64,000 bases of DNA, from assembly GCF_001742305.1 (NCBI RefSeq), contig NZ_MJAT01000033.1, positions 174,522 to 238,521 of the forward strand, read 5' to 3'. Both the position numbers and the translations under genes were made by a program. How positions within the stretch are numbered: position 1 is the first letter of the stretch; each line of letters starts with the position of its first letter. The notes beneath the pieces were generated by a model. That model did no database searches, was not told the origin of the DNA, and worked only from the letters and a program-made list of their open reading frames with translations. This DNA comes from Desulfuribacillus stibiiarsenatis. Lineage in GTDB: Bacteria; Bacillota; Bacilli; Desulfuribacillales; Desulfuribacillaceae. Below, one piece after another: positions 39,680 through 46,472 of the stretch.

Positions 39680-40699
39680 CTATTTGCCAAAAGAACAGTG
39701 CGGGAAGGAACAAGGTTCACAGCTAGTGCATAGTCCTCCATATCCTAACTCGGCAATATCTTCACGAGTCACTGGCTCTTTAGCAAGTACTCTCGGAAGA
39801 ATTAAATCGAAGGATGTTGATTTCTCATACATAACGCAGCCAGGTAACCCGATAATTGGCACTCCTTTGTAGTACGCTAACAACAGCATGGAACCAGGTA
39901 ATATTGGTGTCCCATAGGTGACTAGATCAGCACCTAAACTCTTGATTGCCCCAGGTGTCCTGTCATCTGGATCGACACTCATACCACCAGTCGTGACCAC
40001 CATTTCAGCACCAGCTTCAATTAGCTTTAGAACCGCTGTACGAATCTCTTCTAAATCATCCGGTACAAAAATCTGGTCAAGAATCGTAGATTCTAGCGCT
40101 TCAAGCTTCCTCTTTACAACTGGCCCAAACTTATCTGGTATTCTACCTTTAAATACCTCTGACCCCGTGGTAACAATCCCCACTTTAAAAGAATGTATAG
40201 GTAAAACAGAAATAATAGGTGCAAAATTTTTGGCAATCGTTTCAACCGTTAATATCTTTTCTTCTTCAATGACTAACGGGATTGCCCTTGTGCCTGCAAG
40301 CTTTTCACCCTTTTTCACACGTCGGTTGCTGTGCAAAGTAGCAATCGCTATGTCGGGTACATTATTCATCGCATTGATTGCTTGCGGATTAATTTTCAAT
40401 AAGCCGTCTATGGCAGCACTCAAATTCACTTTACCTTCGCTAGTCTCAGACAACTCTACATTATCACCGGCGATTGCTTGGGCAAGGCGAAGAGCCGCAT
40501 CATCTTCATGCAGCTCACCTTCTTTAATATCTAAAATATATATATGTTCTTTACCCATAGATAACAGCTCTTCCACATCAAGCGGACGAATTATATGTCC
40601 TTTTTTAAAGGCACGGCCCTTAAACTTACCAGGCACAATCTTCGTCATATCATGAGCAAGTACCATTCCTATGGCATCTTCCGTCTTAATTTCACGCAC
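39680..40699 (-). CDS. Molybdopterin-binding protein (MoeA/MogA-like)
   Basis: A 339-residue protein with an N-terminal half of its own kind (REIKTEDAIGMVLAHDMTKIVPGKFKGRAFKKGH) and a C-terminal MoCF/MPT-binding domain (VGIVTTGSEVFKGRIPDKFGP, VTTGGMSVDPDDRTPGAI, GVPIIGLPGC). It ends in a cysteine-rich tail CTSCEPCSFPHC, possibly metal-binding. Such proteins accompany tungsten and molybdenum enzymes; the exact reaction is not established. I favour the GTG at 40699 (GGTAGGA about 7 bases upstream; homologue-like start MREIKTEDA) over a TTG six codons earlier. It lies 14 bp before moeA-mobB. Confidence 0.82.
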   Translation of the reverse strand: MREIKTEDAIGMVLAHDMTKIVPGKFKGRAFKKGHIIRPLDVEELLSMGKEHIYILDIKEGELHEDDAALRLAQAIAGDNVELSETSEGKVNLSAAIDGLLKINPQAINAMNNVPDIAIATLHSNRRVKKGEKLAGTRAIPLVIEEEKILTVETIAKNFAPIISVLPIHSFKVGIVTTGSEVFKGRIPDKFGPVVKRKLEALESTILDQIFVPDDLEEIRTAVLKLIEAGAEMVVTTGGMSVDPDDRTPGAIKSLGADLVTYGTPILPGSMLLLAYYKGVPIIGLPGCVMYEKSTSFDLILPRVLAKEPVTREDIAELGYGGLCTSCEPCSFPHCSFGK

Positions 40700-40810
40700 A
40701 CTAATTCCTACCTTCAAATATTATTCTTACTCCCATTTCATAAATGAGAGATCGGTTATATGAAGCATTTTATTAATATTCTGTATTACTATTATTGTAG
40801 TCGATTATTG

Positions 40811-40826
40811 TAACGTTATAACGTTA
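40811..40826. promoter_or_regulatory. Candidate operator palindrome upstream of molybdopterin gene
   Basis: A perfect 16-bp palindrome TAACGTTATAACGTTA, with a further TAACGTTA at 40841-40848 and flanking GTAGTC/GACTAC arms (40798-40838), lies 110-150 bp before the gene ending at 39680. Repeated half sites suggest a repressor or activator site; the CGTTAT/ATAACG half is loosely reminiscent of ModE sites. Confidence 0.4.
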
Positions 40827-40862
40827 TAGTAGACTACTGTTAACGTTATTTTGGTAGTAGGA

Positions 40863-41023
40863 GGATATTCGCTTTTTGCACTTTTAGTGAAGTCATTGCT
40901 AATATTTCTTAGTGAAGAATTCTTAAGAAGATTCACTGTTTGAGCAAAACGAGTTTGAATCTTCAAGAATTCAAGCTTAGAAATATAAATGACGAAACGC
41001 TAAAGTGAAAAAAGTGAATGTCC
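40863..41023. repeat. 161-bp fold-back (long imperfect inverted repeat)
   Basis: The left part (from GGATATTCGCTTTTTGCAC) and the reverse complement of the right part (GGACATTCACTTTTTTCAC) align over about 70 bp with scattered mismatches. Shared blocks include TCATT, ATATTTCT, GAATTCTT and GAAGATTCA. The whole could fold as one long hairpin. It fills most of the 330-bp gap between the MOSC-MogA gene and the next gene. No protein is encoded. Confidence 0.6.
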
Positions 41024-41031
41024 GTATACTT

Positions 41032-41964
41032 CTATTTCCGTGCACACTCCCCAGTTTTCCCTTGCAGAATACGAATTCCATGCGGCAATGTCGCAATAAT
41101 TTCCCCAAGGCACTCTTCAACCGCTTTCGGGCTTCCTGGTAGGTTTACGATAATCGCCTGCTTACGCGTTCCAGCTACAGCGCGAGATAGCATAGCACGG
41201 TCCGTCTTTTCAAGGGATCTCATGCGCATCACTTCTGCAATGCCTGGAATCTGTTTCTCAATAATCTCTAATGCTGCATCTGGTGTTACATCACGAGGCC
41301 CTAGCCCTGTTCCGCCAGTCGTAAGTACAAGATCTAATTTCTCTTCATCAATCCATTGTTTCATAGTATCTCTCAAAACATCTTTTTCATCAGGAACTAC
41401 TGCGTATTGTTCCACATGTCCGCCAATTTTCGCAACCATATCACGAATTACTTGTCCGCTTTGGTCTTCTCTTTCACCTTTAGATCCCTTATCACTTGCT
41501 GTTAATACGCCTACACGGTAATAGTCGGTAGGTAGCTCTTCTACCTCGTCACCAACTTTTAGTACGCCACCTTTAAGAACGATTGCGAAAATACCTTCCT
41601 TCGGCATAACACAATCACCCGCTTGGTAATAAATCGCACAACGTGTATGACACTCTTTTCCGATTTGTGTAATTTCTACAATAGTTTCGCCCATACGAAC
41701 GCGCGTCCCTACAGGTAAAGCCAACAAGTCTAAACCTTCTGTAGTAATATTTTCTGCAAAATCTCCCGCTTTAACCGTTAGACCCATTGCAACCATTTTT
41801 TCGATACTTTCTTGAGCTAATAAACTTAGCTGACGGTGCCAGTCTCCTGCGTGAGCATCTGTCACAATCCCATGATCTGGGCGGATTTCCACCTGATCTA
41901 CATTGGTCTTTCTCATTCCCTTACGATCACTAATTGAAATTGCACGAATTCTTCCCTTTTCCAT
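41032..41964 (-). CDS. MOSC domain - MogA/MoaB fusion
   Basis: A 310-residue fusion. Residues about 1-150 form a MOSC domain (GIVTDAHAGDWHRQLSLLAQESI, GDFAENITTEG, CHTRCAIYYQAGDCVMPKEGIFA, with a likely functional cysteine), a fold that handles sulphur-metal cofactor chemistry. Residues about 155-310 form MogA/MoaB (VGVLTASDKGSKGEREDQSG, LVLTTGGTGLGPRDVTPDA, NLPGSPKA), which adenylates molybdopterin. The ATG at 41964 has GAGGGG upstream and begins one base after the moaC stop. It is the last gene of the moaA-moaC operon behind the Moco-type leader. Confidence 0.9.
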   Translation of the reverse strand: MEKGRIRAISISDRKGMRKTNVDQVEIRPDHGIVTDAHAGDWHRQLSLLAQESIEKMVAMGLTVKAGDFAENITTEGLDLLALPVGTRVRMGETIVEITQIGKECHTRCAIYYQAGDCVMPKEGIFAIVLKGGVLKVGDEVEELPTDYYRVGVLTASDKGSKGEREDQSGQVIRDMVAKIGGHVEQYAVVPDEKDVLRDTMKQWIDEEKLDLVLTTGGTGLGPRDVTPDAALEIIEKQIPGIAEVMRMRSLEKTDRAMLSRAVAGTRKQAIIVNLPGSPKAVEECLGEIIATLPHGIRILQGKTGECARK

Positions 41965-41965
41965 A

Positions 41966-42448
41966 TTATTGCCCCTCTCCTCTACGGAAATCTCCACTCT
42001 TACCACCAGTTTTATATTCTAATTGGATATCTGTAATGACCATTTCTTTGTCAATTGCTTTGCACATATCATAAATCGTAAGTGCTGTTGCTGAAGCTGC
42101 TGTTAGCGCTTCCATTTCTACCCCAGTAACTCCATGGGTACTTACAGTTGCTTCTAAGTAGATTGTGTTCTCAATTTTCTCTGTATCGAACACAATGTCA
42201 ACACTTGTTAGTGCCAACGGATGGCACATCGGAATTAAGTCCGAAGTTTTCTTCGCTGCCATTACTCCAGCTACTTGTGCAACTGCCAATACATCACCTT
42301 TTTTAATTTTCCCTGTTTTGATACGGTCTAGCGTTTCCGGTTTCATGACTACTTTACAACTAGCTATGGCAGTTCTTTTCGTCACAATCTTTTCAGAAAC
42401 GTCTACCATGCGTGCAAACCCTTGATCATTAAAGTGCGTTAATTCCAT
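41966..42448 (-). CDS. moaC: Cyclic pyranopterin monophosphate synthase
   Basis: A 160-residue MoaC that with MoaA turns GTP into cyclic pyranopterin monophosphate. It shows [47 protein letters not shown] and [23 protein letters not shown], the active-site blocks. The ATG at 42448 is supported by TGGAGGAT; an in-frame ATG six codons upstream is within the ribosome-site region. Confidence 0.95.
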   Translation of the reverse strand: MELTHFNDQGFARMVDVSEKIVTKRTAIASCKVVMKPETLDRIKTGKIKKGDVLAVAQVAGVMAAKKTSDLIPMCHPLALTSVDIVFDTEKIENTIYLEATVSTHGVTGVEMEALTAASATALTIYDMCKAIDKEMVITDIQLEYKTGGKSGDFRRGEGQ

Positions 42449-42501
42449 CGAATAATCCTCCATCATACCAATATGAAAAGTAGTGTTCCGTTAAAGTTAT
42501 G

Positions 42502-43485
42502 TTACCCACCAATTTGCGACATCTTACGAACAGTTTTATCTTGCGACATCTGTTCCTCTGTCATCTGGTGTTTTTCTTCCTTAAGGTTGAGCACTTCACG
42601 GAATACATTTGTTAGCTGCTCCTCATCAGAAATGTAAGAGCGAATATCGACTTCATTTTGCCAGAATAGACATGGCTTCAGCTTCCCATCAGCCGTCAGA
42701 CGTAATCTATTACAACTAGAGCAGAAATGCTGACTTACAGGATGGATAATGCCAATCGTCCCTTCAGCACCCGCAAGTTTAAAAACACTGGCAGGTCCGT
42801 TTCCTCGAACCCCTACTACGTCCATCACTGGTGCAATCGATTCTGCAATCTTTCGTACTTCTTCCAGTGGGTAATACCCATCTTTCCAAACTAACGAATC
42901 GCCAATTGGCATATATTCAATAAATCTCATTTGAATTGGTAAGTGAATTGTCCAGCGGATAAAGTCGGCAATTTCATCCTCATTAAACCCTTTAATCACA
43001 ACAGCGTTTACCTTCACCGGGTTAAGACCTTTCTCAATGGCCTTCTCAATCCCTTGAATTACCTTTTTCAGTTCGCCGCCTCGCGTCATTAAACGGAATC
43101 GATCTTCGTTCAAAGAGTCTAGACTAATATTTACACGACTTAAACCTGCCGCTTTTAATGCATCAATTCGGTCTGCCAAAAAAATCGCATTTGTCGTCAT
43201 TGCTATATCTTCAATCCCAGGCACAGCATGAATCATCTGGATTAAAGACTCTAAATCTTTACGCACGAGTGGTTCCCCGCCAGTTAAACGAATTTTGCGT
43301 ACCCCTAGTTTGGCAGCTACCTTTACAACAGACAAGATTTCTTCAAAGCTTAAAATATTTAAGTGATCAAGAGACTTGACTCCTTCTTCTGGCATACAAT
43401 ATTGACAACGCAAATTGCAGCGATCTGTAACAGCAATTCGCATATAATCATGCTTGCGCCCAAACTTATCAACTAGAGTATTCAT
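42502..43485 (-). CDS. moaA: GTP 3',8-cyclase
   Basis: A 327-residue radical-SAM enzyme for the first step of molybdopterin synthesis. The N-terminal cluster is CNLRCQYC, followed by MPEEGV. The C-terminal second cluster is FCSSCNRLRLTADGKLKPCLF. The C-terminus here ends MSQIGG rather than the common GG, but it still finishes with the double glycine needed for activity. AAGGGG lies upstream. It is the first gene after the Moco-type leader. Confidence 0.96.
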   Translation of the reverse strand: MNTLVDKFGRKHDYMRIAVTDRCNLRCQYCMPEEGVKSLDHLNILSFEEILSVVKVAAKLGVRKIRLTGGEPLVRKDLESLIQMIHAVPGIEDIAMTTNAIFLADRIDALKAAGLSRVNISLDSLNEDRFRLMTRGGELKKVIQGIEKAIEKGLNPVKVNAVVIKGFNEDEIADFIRWTIHLPIQMRFIEYMPIGDSLVWKDGYYPLEEVRKIAESIAPVMDVVGVRGNGPASVFKLAGAEGTIGIIHPVSQHFCSSCNRLRLTADGKLKPCLFWQNEVDIRSYISDEEQLTNVFREVLNLKEEKHQMTEEQMSQDKTVRKMSQIGG

Positions 43486-43554
43486 TGGGTATACCCCTTT
43501 CTAAAACAGCGTCAAAATATGATAACGATATGAATGAGTTCGTGAAAATTGCAA

Positions 43555-43590
43555 CAAAAAAGATACCCTAAAATGAGAATACGGGTATCT
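43555..43590 (-). terminator. Terminator in the moaA leader
   Basis: Stem AGATACCC / GGGTATCT followed by TTTTTTG on the minus strand, 70 bp before the moaA start. Its location between the structured leader and moaA implies attenuation, with the terminator forming when cofactor is plentiful. Confidence 0.8.
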
Positions 43591-43595
43591 AGCAT

Positions 43596-43700
43596 GTACA
43601 GACCGTATCTCCTTTCCAGTGGGAGGCCAAACCGTTTCCAGTATAACCCTAATCGGCAATCTTACCGTAGTAAACCTTAGGCAAAAAAGCTCGGAGACAA
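43596..43700 (-). promoter_or_regulatory. Molybdenum-cofactor (Moco/Tuco) riboswitch-like leader
   Basis: The transcribed strand from CTCCGAGC through GGAAACGGTTTGGCCTCCC to GGAAAGGAGATACGG is G/C-rich, with several complementary blocks (GGAGATACGG with CCGTATCTCC-type arms, GGCCTCCCACTGGAAAGGAG). It lies directly before moaA with a terminator after it. This is the position and general layout of the Moco RNA motif upstream of moaA operons. I could not check it against the covariance model. Confidence 0.6.
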
Positions 43701-43720
43701 TCAATATTGAATTATCTTTA

Positions 43721-43749
43721 ATTTTACTATGTTTGTGATAAAAATACAA
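43721..43749 (-). promoter_or_regulatory. Candidate sigma-A promoter of the moaA operon
   Basis: TTGTAT (-35), 17-bp spacer and TAAAAT (-10) on the minus strand, placed so that the transcript would start just before the Moco-type leader. Confidence 0.65.
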
Positions 43750-43791
43750 GCATCATTGATGAATTTCATATGAATAACTAGTGATTTTCAG

Positions 43792-44373
43792 CTACGCTTT
43801 TCCTTTAGCTGTGCGGTAATCTTCTGGTGTGTTCATGTTATAGAAAATATCCTGTCGCTCTTCTAAAGGAATAATCTTAGCCTTTACTTGATTTACAAGA
43901 TTGCTAATTTTCAAATCTTGTGCCAATAAAAGTCGCTCAATGGTTTCACGACTATCTTTATGGTAGATCGCATGAAGCGGTTGCAAACGGCCATCGGTGG
44001 TTTGTCCAATGATTAATTGGTAGCCTTCGTGCATAAAATCTTGCGCCTTTGCAATAAACCATGCAGGGTCTGCATATGGCATATCACAAGCTATGGCCAT
44101 GATATATGGATTTCCCGACTTACCTAATGCCGCATGAATTCCACTGAGTGGGCCTAGCTGTGGAATCTCATCTTCAATCATCTGTACTGCTAATGTTTGT
44201 GCGACTTTATGATAACTCTCCGGTCGATTCGTTACCAAAATGATGGGATTAGCCACAGGCAGTAATTTTTCATGAATATGTTCCACCATAGTTACGCCAT
44301 TCAATTCTAATAAGCCCTTATCTTGCCCCATTCGCTTACTAAGTCCGCCTGCCAGAATTACACCTGTGATCAT
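43792..44373 (-). CDS. mobA: Molybdenum cofactor guanylyltransferase
   Basis: A 193-residue nucleotidyltransferase that attaches GMP from GTP to Mo-molybdopterin. It begins with ITGVILAGGLSKRMGQDKGLLEL, the GTP-binding loop, and has AIACDMPYADPAWF with the Mg-binding aspartate. It supplies the bis-MGD form used by FdhA. The gene lies 43 bp after fdhD and upstream of the moaA promoter. Confidence 0.93.
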   Translation of the reverse strand: MITGVILAGGLSKRMGQDKGLLELNGVTMVEHIHEKLLPVANPIILVTNRPESYHKVAQTLAVQMIEDEIPQLGPLSGIHAALGKSGNPYIMAIACDMPYADPAWFIAKAQDFMHEGYQLIIGQTTDGRLQPLHAIYHKDSRETIERLLLAQDLKISNLVNQVKAKIIPLEERQDIFYNMNTPEDYRTAKGKA

Positions 44374-44416
44374 GCTATTCTCCTAACTGTATAGATTCAT
44401 CGTCTTTCGTGTAATG

Positions 44417-45325
44417 TTAGTCGTTATTTTCTTGTTGTACTTGTTGTTGTTCCTGTTGTTCTTCATCAGACTCTGCTAGTTGTGTGCTTTCCATATACAT
44501 TGCATCATGGTCAGCTACTTCCACATCTGTGATTCTCCATCCGTTGGCATAAATATTAAATCTTCTACCACGCACAAAGCCAGCTAACGTCAATCCTAAT
44601 TCCCTTGCAAGACGTACGGACAGGGTCGTTGGTGCAGATTTGGAGATAATCATCGGTATATCTAACTTTGCCACTTTTAATAATATTTCTGAAGAAACTC
44701 GTCCACTCGTTACAAGCACCTTATCTTCAATGTTAATATTATTCTTTACACAGTGACCGACAATTTTATCTACCGCATTATGACGCCCGATATCCTCGTG
44801 ATACACGACAATTCCCGATGGATCACATAAAGCAGAGGCATGGTTTCCACCTGTTTCTTTAAACATTTCGGAGTTCTGTTGCAATGCTAGCATTAAATTA
44901 GAAACCTGTTCTGAAGTAATGTCCAGTGGTCGTTCAATTCGATTTGTGCGCATCGAATCCAATACATTGTAGAAGATTGTCCCTTTGCCACAGCCTGATG
45001 TAATCGTACGTTTTGCGAATAATTTCTCCGATAACGATTTTTTCTTTTTCGTAGTCACATAGATTAAGCCCTTGTCCAAATCTGGACGAATTGTATCAAT
45101 ATCATCATACGATCGGATTAACCCTTCCGAATTTAAGAAACCTATGGCAAGCTCTTCAAGGTAAGTTGGCGTACACAATAACGTGACTAACTCATGATCA
45201 TTAAAGAAAATCGTTACTGGGTATTCAACAGCCATTTGATCTTCAAACGGCACCGGTTCGCCTTCTTTAACTCGAATTACCTCTAATGTTTCGGTCTTGT
45301 CCAAACGTAAGTCTTTAATATCCAC
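44417..45325 (-). CDS. fdhD: Formate dehydrogenase sulphurtransferase FdhD
   Basis: A 302-residue accessory protein that transfers sulphur from a cysteine desulphurase to the Mo cofactor of formate dehydrogenase. It shows YLEELAIGFLNSEGLI, the loop TSGCGKGT (one cysteine in place of the CxxC of Escherichia coli FdhD), and GGNHASALCDPSG, HEDIGRHNAVDKIVG and SGRVSSEILLK. It uses a GTG start with AGAGGGGG upstream. The last 20 residues are an unusual acidic/Gln-rich tail. Its job fits the selenocysteine FdhA encoded at 24890-27931. Confidence 0.94.
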   Translation of the reverse strand: MDIKDLRLDKTETLEVIRVKEGEPVPFEDQMAVEYPVTIFFNDHELVTLLCTPTYLEELAIGFLNSEGLIRSYDDIDTIRPDLDKGLIYVTTKKKKSLSEKLFAKRTITSGCGKGTIFYNVLDSMRTNRIERPLDITSEQVSNLMLALQQNSEMFKETGGNHASALCDPSGIVVYHEDIGRHNAVDKIVGHCVKNNINIEDKVLVTSGRVSSEILLKVAKLDIPMIISKSAPTTLSVRLARELGLTLAGFVRGRRFNIYANGWRITDVEVADHDAMYMESTQLAESDEEQQEQQQVQQENND

Positions 45326-45402
45326 TGAGTGAATCCCCCTCTTGATATCTAATGCCTAGTAATCCATTTCATAAACAAAACTTATCATTCATCGAGTCCT
45401 TT

Positions 45403-45441
45403 GCGAAGCACGAAAGGTATAAGTCTCGCTATATGCCTTGC
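45403..45441. repeat. Dispersed palindromic repeat (module A, copy 2)
   Basis: A 39-nt match to 23014-23052 (GCGAAGCACG, then AGGTATAAG, then CTCGCTATATGCCTTGC) with two or three differences. Here it is itself enclosed by AGTCCTTT / AAAGGACT arms (about 45396-45455), giving a larger hairpin. Confidence 0.65.
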
Positions 45442-45455
45442 TCGGAAAAAGGACT

Positions 45456-45474
45456 AGCACGACTAAGTCGTGCT
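45456..45474 (-). terminator. Hairpin overlapping the stop of the L28-like gene
   Basis: Arms GCACGAC / GTCGTGC around a TTA centre. On the minus strand CTAGTCCTTTTTCC follows. It covers the last codons of the small gene at 45463-45681 and probably terminates it. Confidence 0.55.
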
Positions 45475-45681
45475 TAGGGTCCCTTCCTCTCTATTAATCG
45501 TTCGAATATTAATCTGCTGCCTTACTAAACACTTACTACAAACTAATATTAATTTTGCCTTACCTGCAATCTCTATCCGAACCCTGTGTAATTGAACCTT
45601 TGCTGAATACCTATACTCTCCGTCGCTAAGCTTCCACGTTTTTTTAGCGCTTCTTAAACAGATTTGACAGGACTTCTTCAT
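45463..45681 (-). CDS. Small zinc-ribbon protein, diverged bL28-like
   Basis: A 72-residue protein with CQIC near the N-terminus and CSKC in the C-terminal half, a likely zinc site. The middle (VQLHRVRIEIAGKAKLILVCSKCL) resembles the NLQxVRxxxxGxxKxxxVCxxC pattern of zinc-containing (C+) ribosomal protein bL28. The SHSxxRTxR loop of real L28 is missing, so it is either a diverged paralogue or an unrelated zinc ribbon. TAGGGGGC precedes the ATG. It lies alone between fdhD and the formyl-THF cyclo-ligase gene. Confidence 0.55.
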   Translation of the reverse strand: MKKSCQICLRSAKKTWKLSDGEYRYSAKVQLHRVRIEIAGKAKLILVCSKCLVRQQINIRTINREEGTLSTT

Positions 45682-45765
45682 GCACTAGCCCCCTAACAAT
45701 AAGTTATTAATACATATGTCAGAGGGTTTTTGTCTCATTCCTAATATAAAGAAAACTTACCTATC

Positions 45766-46347
45766 CTATAGAACAAATTTTGTTTCAATAAATTCTTGGT
45801 CTGTAATAATTAATGGAATGCGTTTATCATGATTCTCCATTGGTACTTCAGAAATTATTTGTTCATCAAATGCAACGGCTATGATGGTAGCATTCGGTGT
45901 GCGCTCAAAAAACCGATCATAGTAACCAGCGCCATAACCAATCCTTCCACCATGTCGATCAAATGCAAGACCAGGAACGATAATAACATCCAATGTGTCC
46001 ACATCCACGATACGAATTGCTTGTTTGATAGGCTCAAGTACACCGAAATTCCCAGGAGCTAGTTCCTCAAAGCTGTATAATAAGGAAGGGTGTAGCTCCC
46101 GTGACTTAGGATCACTGAGTGGCACGATAACTTCTATATTTTTATCCCAAAGGTATTGGATGAAATCTTTAGTCTCTACTTCATCTTGAAAATTCACGTA
46201 TACCATTACCCTTTTGGCTTGCTGAATTTCTTCTAAAGCCTTTAATCGCTCAAGAATTACTGCAGACTTCTTCACTCTGCTTTGCTTACTAACTTTCATT
46301 CGTTGTAGTAGCATTTCTTGGCGTAATGTTCTCTTTCTAACCTTCAC
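45766..46347 (-). CDS. 5-formyltetrahydrofolate cyclo-ligase
   Basis: A 193-residue enzyme (YgfA/YqgN family) converting 5-formyl-THF to 5,10-methenyl-THF with ATP. It begins KVRKRTLRQEMLLQRM, typical of the family, and has the signature GGRIGYGAGYYDRFF near the C-terminus plus VIVPGLAFDRHG. It recycles folate that feeds the two formyl-transfer steps of purine synthesis. The gene is divergent from the ABC-F gene. Confidence 0.92.
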   Translation of the reverse strand: MKVRKRTLRQEMLLQRMKVSKQSRVKKSAVILERLKALEEIQQAKRVMVYVNFQDEVETKDFIQYLWDKNIEVIVPLSDPKSRELHPSLLYSFEELAPGNFGVLEPIKQAIRIVDVDTLDVIIVPGLAFDRHGGRIGYGAGYYDRFFERTPNATIIAVAFDEQIISEVPMENHDKRIPLIITDQEFIETKFVL

Positions 46348-46399
46348 GTCTATCCCCTCCGTTTACATGGTGGTTATTCTTATAAGAATTTGATATCAT

Positions 46400-46422
46400 A
46401 AAATTTATAAATTCTAATGTAC
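46400..46422. repeat. Dispersed repeat (module C, half copy)
   Basis: AAATTTATAAATTCTAATGTAC matches the right half of the hairpin at 23138-23171 with one change. The left arm of that hairpin is absent here. Confidence 0.45.
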
Positions 46423-46472
46423 TAGCAAAAGCCGTATGTATGTTTGAAAAGTAATTTCTGAGGTGATTGAAT

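Noticed and set aside
39918..40655. 245-codon plus-strand frame
   Set aside because: It is the antisense of a clear molybdopterin-binding gene, has no domain and no good ribosome site.
43501..43749. 82-codon minus-strand frame
   Set aside because: It runs through the moaA leader terminator, the riboswitch-like region and the promoter, so it is not a gene.
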